64,000 nucleotides of DNA, taken from Doris montereyensis (taxonomy: Eukaryota; Mollusca; Gastropoda; Nudibranchia; Dorididae). Below are positions 58,450-64,000 of the stretch, one piece after another; position 1 is the stretch's first letter, and each line of letters begins with the position of its first letter. Position numbers and translations under genes: made by a program. The notes under the pieces were generated by a model. It was not told the DNA's origin and searched no databases. It saw only the letters and a list, made by a program, of their open reading frames with translations. The stretch lies in the NCBI GenBank assembly GCA_037039925.1, contig JAXRKP010000152.1:289001-353000 (forward strand). Reading direction: 5' to 3'.

Positions 58450-59930
58450 AACATGGGAAAAATGTAAAGATTTCAATGTAACAAATGTTCAAATTTAGTA
58501 GACTCCATTAATGTTGGTAATGCTTAACTTTAATAATAATAATAGGCCTACAAAATATGTAAAATAAAAAGTTATGATAAGCAATGTTTCCTCTAAGCTG
58601 TGCGCGTCTGCTTGTACACCAGGGAGAAAAAAATGAACACCAATGAAAAAGAACAATAAAAAGAAACTTATTTATTTGCACACAATTGAGATTTTTTTTC
58701 ATCAAACTTTGCACGTGAGCAAAAATGTATGCACGCAGACTACAAAATAGTAGAGGGAACATTGATGATAAGTATGATTTGTGAAACTTTTGCGTGCAAA
58801 TATCTCATGTTTAGTGAAATTGAACCTTGATCAAACTGAAACTGTCTATGAACAAATTTTTGAATACAACAAAGAAAATCATTTAAAGTTAAATCTGAAT
58901 CTTCTCAAAACCTCCAGAATCTCCAAGAATGTTTGATTTGCTGAGTGTTATGATGAGCCTTGAATGTTAAGCCTATGTAACTTAGTATAAATATCATTTT
59001 TATATTGCTCCTTTCATGGGTCACTGGAACTTTCATGTGTTGTATCACAGATCCATTGCTGATTACATGTTGTTTATTAATGTTATGTAATTGTCTTACA
59101 GTATCATAAGAAGAAAAAATTGGGGGAAAATAAGCAAGTGTGATCCCTGTCTCTTTCAGTAGATTATACACGGTAAAACTATCAGTAAGAACGTTGCCTT
59201 TAGGAGTATGTTGTTTTAAACCAAAGTATTTGAGTTATGTCAAAAATGTACATTGTTGGTTTTTTTTGGTCAAAACATGTAATGCTTTTCTTGTGTTTTG
59301 TTTTCTTGAACAAAGAAAATTGCCATTAATTTCTTTCCTTACGAGATTTCTTGAAACAGATGTATAGTGTCTTGAAAGTGCAACAAAACCCAAGAACAAT
59401 CTTTTCTATATTCTTTGCCCTGATGTCTTGGACATATAACTCCAAAGGATACAAAGGTCATCATGAAAGATTTAATGCAGAGTAAAAACCTAAATTATTG
59501 TAACAACATGAGGAATACTTAACAATTTTTGTTCTCTTATTATAACTACTATAACACAATCCATAGTATTTGTGGTGCATATGCCATGTGTGTATTTATA
59601 TTAAAATGTTTTCTGAAGGTGAATGAGTATGGTACCATAAGGAGTTGTATTCATCTTAACAAAAACATATTTCAAGACAGCCTACCAGTCCCAGCACCAA
59701 TGCCGGAAATATAGGACCAACGTTTTTGACTTGAACAAAATCTGAAGACATTTGTGAATGTAATTAACTTGCACTTGCATATTTGGGTTTTGGTTTTTCT
59801 CTGTCTAGCATTTGAATCTGGATTTGTTGTGGGTTTTTTTTAACGTAACAAAGTATCTTTGACAGGTGTCTGTTGTCAATGCCGGGATATCCATCTTCAG
59901 TTTTGCTCATATGCCAAAATTCATTGACCT
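58450..59930. other. AT-rich spacer, nothing recognised
   Basis: No gene, SINE or transposase motif identified in this stretch. Confidence 0.4.
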
Positions 59931-60050
59931 TTGGAAGAGGGGGACTTGGCAGTCCAGAGGCAAGGTGTTGGCCTCTCAATCAAAAGGTAGTGGGTTCGAG
60001 CTCCACCGACGGTTGAACAATTTTCTCGAGTCTTTCGACCAAAATTTATG
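59931..60050 (+). repeat. SINE-like family B, 5' head fragment
   Basis: gggacttggcagtccagaggcaaggtgttggcctctcaatc, ggtagtgggttcgagctccacc (B-box-like), gacggttgaacaattttctcgag. This shows the tRNA-like head of family B; the body is absent. 60050-60530 holds nothing recognised. Confidence 0.55.
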
Positions 60051-60534
60051 GTCTCGTCTAGGCTATTGGTGGCTTGGTGGTCTAGTTTAGTGGCCATCTT
60101 GGCAGGTTTAGTTCTGTTGTTGGGATTTACCTTGACTTTGGTCTGTGGATTAGTTTTGTGGTTGGTTAACAACTGGCTTGGGGGTCAAACCAACCATATA
60201 TGACAATTCTTCGTCATAAATATTGCCTTGTCAGAAGAGCTCAGACAATTTATTTATTTATTAATTGAATAATTTAAACTAAATTTCAAATCAACGTGGA
60301 TTTGAAAATGCATGAACTCGTTATAAAGAATACACATGGTATGGTAAGAATATAAAACTTAAAACAAATGTTTCAACTGTGATTCACTAGTGAGTTTGAT
60401 TACTTATTTTTAAAAAGTGATACTTTCATACGTGATGTGTCTATAATATACAAATGTGATGAAATCTCATGAGGCCCACGTATTCCTAGTGCATATCATC
60501 ATGTTGATGTTGAATATATGTATATTTCATTGAC

Positions 60535-61029
60535 TTTCTTTCTTTCTTTATCAGCTTCCATTCTACCTTTCGGTGTATGGGTTCAGATGCCCGAGATGAT
60601 CTTTCTCAAGGATGCCCTGTCCTGGCATTTTCTGTTTCCTTCCAAAAAAGTTAAATTTCTATGTTTCAATGCCTCTTTTATATCTTCTTCCCACTTTCTC
60701 AGAGGTCTGCCTTTTGGTCTTTTACCTTGGGCTTTAGCAATGTGTACTGATTTAGCTATTCTATTGTCATTCATTCTGTTTACATGCTCAAACCATCTCA
60801 AGTGATTTGTTTCTATCTTAGTTTTTATGTCATCTGCTTTGGTTTGATCTCTTATTGTAGTGTTTCTGATTTTGTTTTTAGTTTTCCCTACTACCACTAC
60901 TCCTCTTAGATATTTCATTTCAGCTGCCTGTACTCTACTGTATTCTCTGCTGTCCAAAGTCCAAGTTTCGCTGCCATAGAGGAGAGTAGGACAATAAACT
61001 GTATTGTATACTGCCATTTTCATGGACAA
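60535..61029 (-). mobile_element. LINE family 1, copy D: 5'-truncated 3' end
   Basis: Minus frame from 61029: KMAVYNTVYCPTLLYGSETW, LDSREYSRVQAAEMKYLRG, HLRWFEHVNRMNDNRIAKSV, KGRPLRKWEEDIKEALKHRN, KCQDRASLRKIISGI, then the 3' UTR ending in AAAG repeats near 60540. The frame is open for 148 codons and matches copy C closely, so this is a younger insertion. The sharp 5' truncation is the usual outcome of incomplete reverse transcription. Confidence 0.85.
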
Positions 61030-62090
61030 TTTGATCTTATGTTTTACTCACCAAAAACACAAATTGTTATGCTATTTACGATGTTGTATTTTTTGTTTTT
61101 AAAAGACTACTTCTAATTGCAATTTGTTATTTTTTTCATTTGCTTCTTCTCTTTAATGATATTATAATTATAATTGCTCTACTTGAGTCTTTTGATCAAG
61201 GAGAAAATGTTTTAAGAGTTTCGTATTTGAATTATTATATATATGCCTTAAAAGATGATATGTTTTATTGGGTTTTGGTTTTTCCTCTTGTTTTTGTTAT
61301 TTAAGATTCTTTTGGGGGAAATTTGGATAAAAAACTTGTTAGTGCCATAAAATATTGACTCCTTGACATTCAACTGCTTCACTTTCCATCAACCATTTTT
61401 GCCTCTTGTGATTTTAACAGATCAACAACCCGCCATCCTCCAAAATCTCCTCACAAAGAACAAAACCCCCTCCCAAAAAAAACAAAAAACCCCTCTTATT
61501 TTTCTCCTCCCTCATGTAAAAAATCTGTAAGATGATTCTGTGGTTAAATTAGGATAATTTTGAAATCTCAGAAATATTAAGAAAAGATATTTATGTCATT
61601 AGGGTTTTTTTTTGTTTTTTTTAGGGGGAGTTCATTTTTTATCTAGTTTTGTAGCTGTACAATATATGCATACCATGAAAACTATCAACTTTGTCCGTTT
61701 GACAAATCTCAGTATGGGATTCAGAAAGAAGACTGCCCAGTGTGCTTGACATATGATGATGTGATATTGATTGACTGATTGCTGAAAAATACTGTGTATA
61801 CCTTGAATAGTGAAATTAAAGATTTTTGTGCGTTGTGTGTTCTCATCAGAACAGGACTGATGACATGTATGCACACAATTATTTTCACATGGCAAAAATT
61901 TCACATGACAAAATGACGTATATATAAAGGACATGCTTTTATTTTTATACATTATGTGAAGACGCTATATTAGATGAACATAATATGGTATTGTCAGAAT
62001 CAGTATATGCAAATATTGCATTCTACGACCAGTTCACCCAGGGAAATGAGAGAATAGGATTGAGTAATATTAATATTCAGAAAAAACATA
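61030..62090. other. AT-rich spacer, nothing recognised
   Basis: Contains poly-A and poly-T tracts only; no motif-bearing open frame. Confidence 0.4.
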
Positions 62091-62553
62091 GTTCCTCTTG
62101 GGTTTCAACAAATGTATTGTTTTACACTTAACTACTAGTGTTTTAAAAAAAATATTTTCCGTTTTATCTTTTAATTAAATTACTTGATTTTCTCTCCACA
62201 AAAAAAGATGTTTTCATCTTTTAAATATTAATTTTACTCATCAGCAGACAAAGGTTATTTACAAAGCCATTTAATGTTTGCTTTTGGTTGATTTTAAAAT
62301 TAAATCAGTAAACATTTTTTATGTTCCTCTTGAGTTTCAACAAATGTATTGTTTTACACTTAATTACTAGTGTTTTTAAAAAAATATTTTCCATTTTATC
62401 TTTTAATTAAATTACTTGATTTTCTCTCCACAAAAAAAGATGTTTTCATCTTTTAAATATTAATTTTACTCATCAGCAGACAAAGGTTATTTACAAAGCC
62501 ATTTAATGTTTGCTTTTGGTTGATTTTAAAATTAAATCAGTAAACATTTTTTA
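62091..62553. repeat. Two-unit tandem duplication, 232-bp period
   Basis: gttcctcttgggtttcaacaaatgtattg starts at 62091 and recurs at 62323 (with one change); both units end aaattaaatcagtaaacattttttatg. Only a handful of differences are visible along the unit, so the duplication is recent. The unit is noncoding and contains a small palindrome (aaaagatgttttcatctttt). Confidence 0.9.
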
Positions 62554-62792
62554 TGTTTTATAATCAATGATCACCTTGCATCAATATTGACTTCTTATTG
62601 AGCATTCATTTCCTGTAATGATCTGATTGTATGTGATTGGGATTGTGAAAGGTATTTTATTTAAAAGTTATAAGGAAAGACAAACCTTCATTAAATTTAT
62701 GGTTTGAGATAATGTTTTGTTCTTATGATTTATTGATGGTTGAAGTTCATTGGTGCATGTCTGTCAGTCAGCAAGAAAAATGATTGCAAATT

Positions 62793-62801
<9 letters not shown>

Positions 62802-62880
<79 letters not shown>
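62802..62880. repeat. (TA)n microsatellite
   Basis: About 79 bases of TA with one interruption (gatata) near 62843; the Ile-Tyr frames across it are artefacts. Confidence 0.95.
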
Positions 62881-62883
<3 letters not shown>

Positions 62884-63254
62884 GAAGTTGTAGATTACTT
62901 ATAACATACATGTGTATGACTATAATACAATAGGTTAGCAGGCATTTTCTCTCTTCTTCTTGTATGTCACAATATGCAGGATATTTTTTTATCCTATCCA
63001 CATGCACCAATATGTGAATTATTTGAGTTTCGAGTTTGAACACCTAATGTTTGGTTCAGAAATAAACATATACCACAAACATTGATCTAGGGATTTGGGA
63101 TGGAACTTGAATTTTGCCATTGCCAAAGCCAAAGTCAACATATATTTGTAAGCTGTAATCAGCGTAAATGTAATAAATCATCAAGGCTTCATGATCCCCC
63201 CCGGGACTAGATACTCCTGTCAACAGCTTATCTGGTATCAGGGAATGGTTTTGT

Positions 63255-63500
63255 TTAGACTGCCAGACATGGGATCGTAGGGTCATGAATTTGAATCGTA
63301 ACGATGATGTTTCATTCCTTGGAAGAAACATTTACCCTGTTGTTTGTTATGCCTCACTCAGTATAGGTGCATCTGCCAGGAGTAAACTCTGTGCCTAACT
63401 AGAATCCAACAAGTTATGACATGTTTCGTTTCATGTTATAGCAACTAGGAAAGGCTCCAGCTCTCAACTGCCTGTGGTCTAGAGGGGACTGTACTTTACT
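63255..63500 (+). repeat. SINE family A, strongly diverged copy
   Basis: ttagactgccagacatgggatcgtagggtcatgaatttgaatcgtaacgatg matches the tRNA-like head in order; cagctctcaactgcctgtggtctagaggggactgtacttta matches the tail. The remainder to 64000 shows no recognisable feature. Confidence 0.5.
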
Positions 63501-64000
63501 AAGTTAGGCAAGGGCCTGTGAGAGTGAGAGAGAGAGAATTCACAAAGTATGGCAAGAGGGGAGTACTGTGTTAGCCTTTTTAGAGTGAAAGGGGTTGATA
63601 AAGATGATGGAATTTTGATGAAGTGAATTAGAATAGCCACAGAATTCAAATCATTACCAATAAAAAAAAACAAAAACATACTCTTTTATCATTTATTTTA
63701 AAACTTTTTTTATTTAGTTTTATTTCAAAGCCAAAGCGACACAATCAACAAGTCAATACATCATCCCTAGTCACACCTCAACACTATGGCTTATTTCATG
63801 CTTGCCATTATATCCAAACAGGACAACCGCACTAGTATAACATCAGAAATGCTAAATTCAATTCACATACATATTTCCAGATTTAACTTGGTATAAAACA
63901 ATTGTGAGAAGGAATATTATCATTATGTCAATTTATTTATTTTAATTAGTAGAAATGATACTTAAAAAATAAATAAGAGACTAAGAAGAAGACGCTGGAT

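Overview
This is a piece of an animal nuclear genome, most likely a lophotrochozoan and plausibly a gastropod mollusc. The sequence is AT-rich, genes are split into small exons with GT-AG introns, and about half of the window can be assigned to transposable elements or simple repeats. The organism call is an inference from protein flavour, repeat types and the recurrent 'taggcctac' word; no sequence search was possible.

Four host genes are supported. (1) 384-1171, plus: the last two coding exons of an SRSF11/p54-like SR splicing factor, ending in the conserved DMDMSD tail. (2) 9551-17712, plus: an eight-exon thioredoxin-related transmembrane protein (TMX1-like) with a CPAC active site. (3) 27904-28187, minus: a one-exon SMIM12 homologue. 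(4) 52962-58025, plus: a four-exon SLC31-family (CTR) copper transporter, about 140 aa, closest in layout to CTR2. TMX1 needs three single-base additions and SMIM12 one to read through. All four are at or beside homopolymers, which looks more like residual assembly indels than gene death.

The rest is a mobile-element landscape. 2.7-8.5 kb: an internally deleted LINE derivative, a mariner fossil and a degenerate LINE. 9.8-11.4 kb (in TMX1 intron 1) and 47.9-50.1 kb: two copies of a TTAA-flanked, piggyBac-like non-autonomous element. 25.35-26.27 kb: a pogo/Tigger-type element with visible terminal inverted repeats and TA target duplication. 28.9-45.4 kb: a dense LINE region holding three copies of one family (A, B, C), an almost complete CFDP2-type LINE, a Jockey-like LINE tail, a fragment of a retroelement endonuclease-like domain and long (GA)n, (CTT)n and (CT)n arrays. 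45.4-46.7 kb: a ZMYM-type hAT transposase fossil. 50.2-50.85 kb: tRNA-derived SINEs arranged head to head. Several SINE-like families, including a short family of about 130 bp with more than ten copies, are scattered through introns and spacers.

The genes do not form an operon or a pathway; they are independent housekeeping-type genes (splicing, ER redox folding, a small membrane protein, copper transport). I found no clear new multi-gene system. The most interesting unexplained items are a 28-bp-stem hairpin at 8701-8791 resembling a small-RNA precursor, the TTAA element family with a shared 60-codon reading frame, the internally deleted LINE, 66-69 bp repeat monomers at LINE 5' ends, and the inverted SINE pair.
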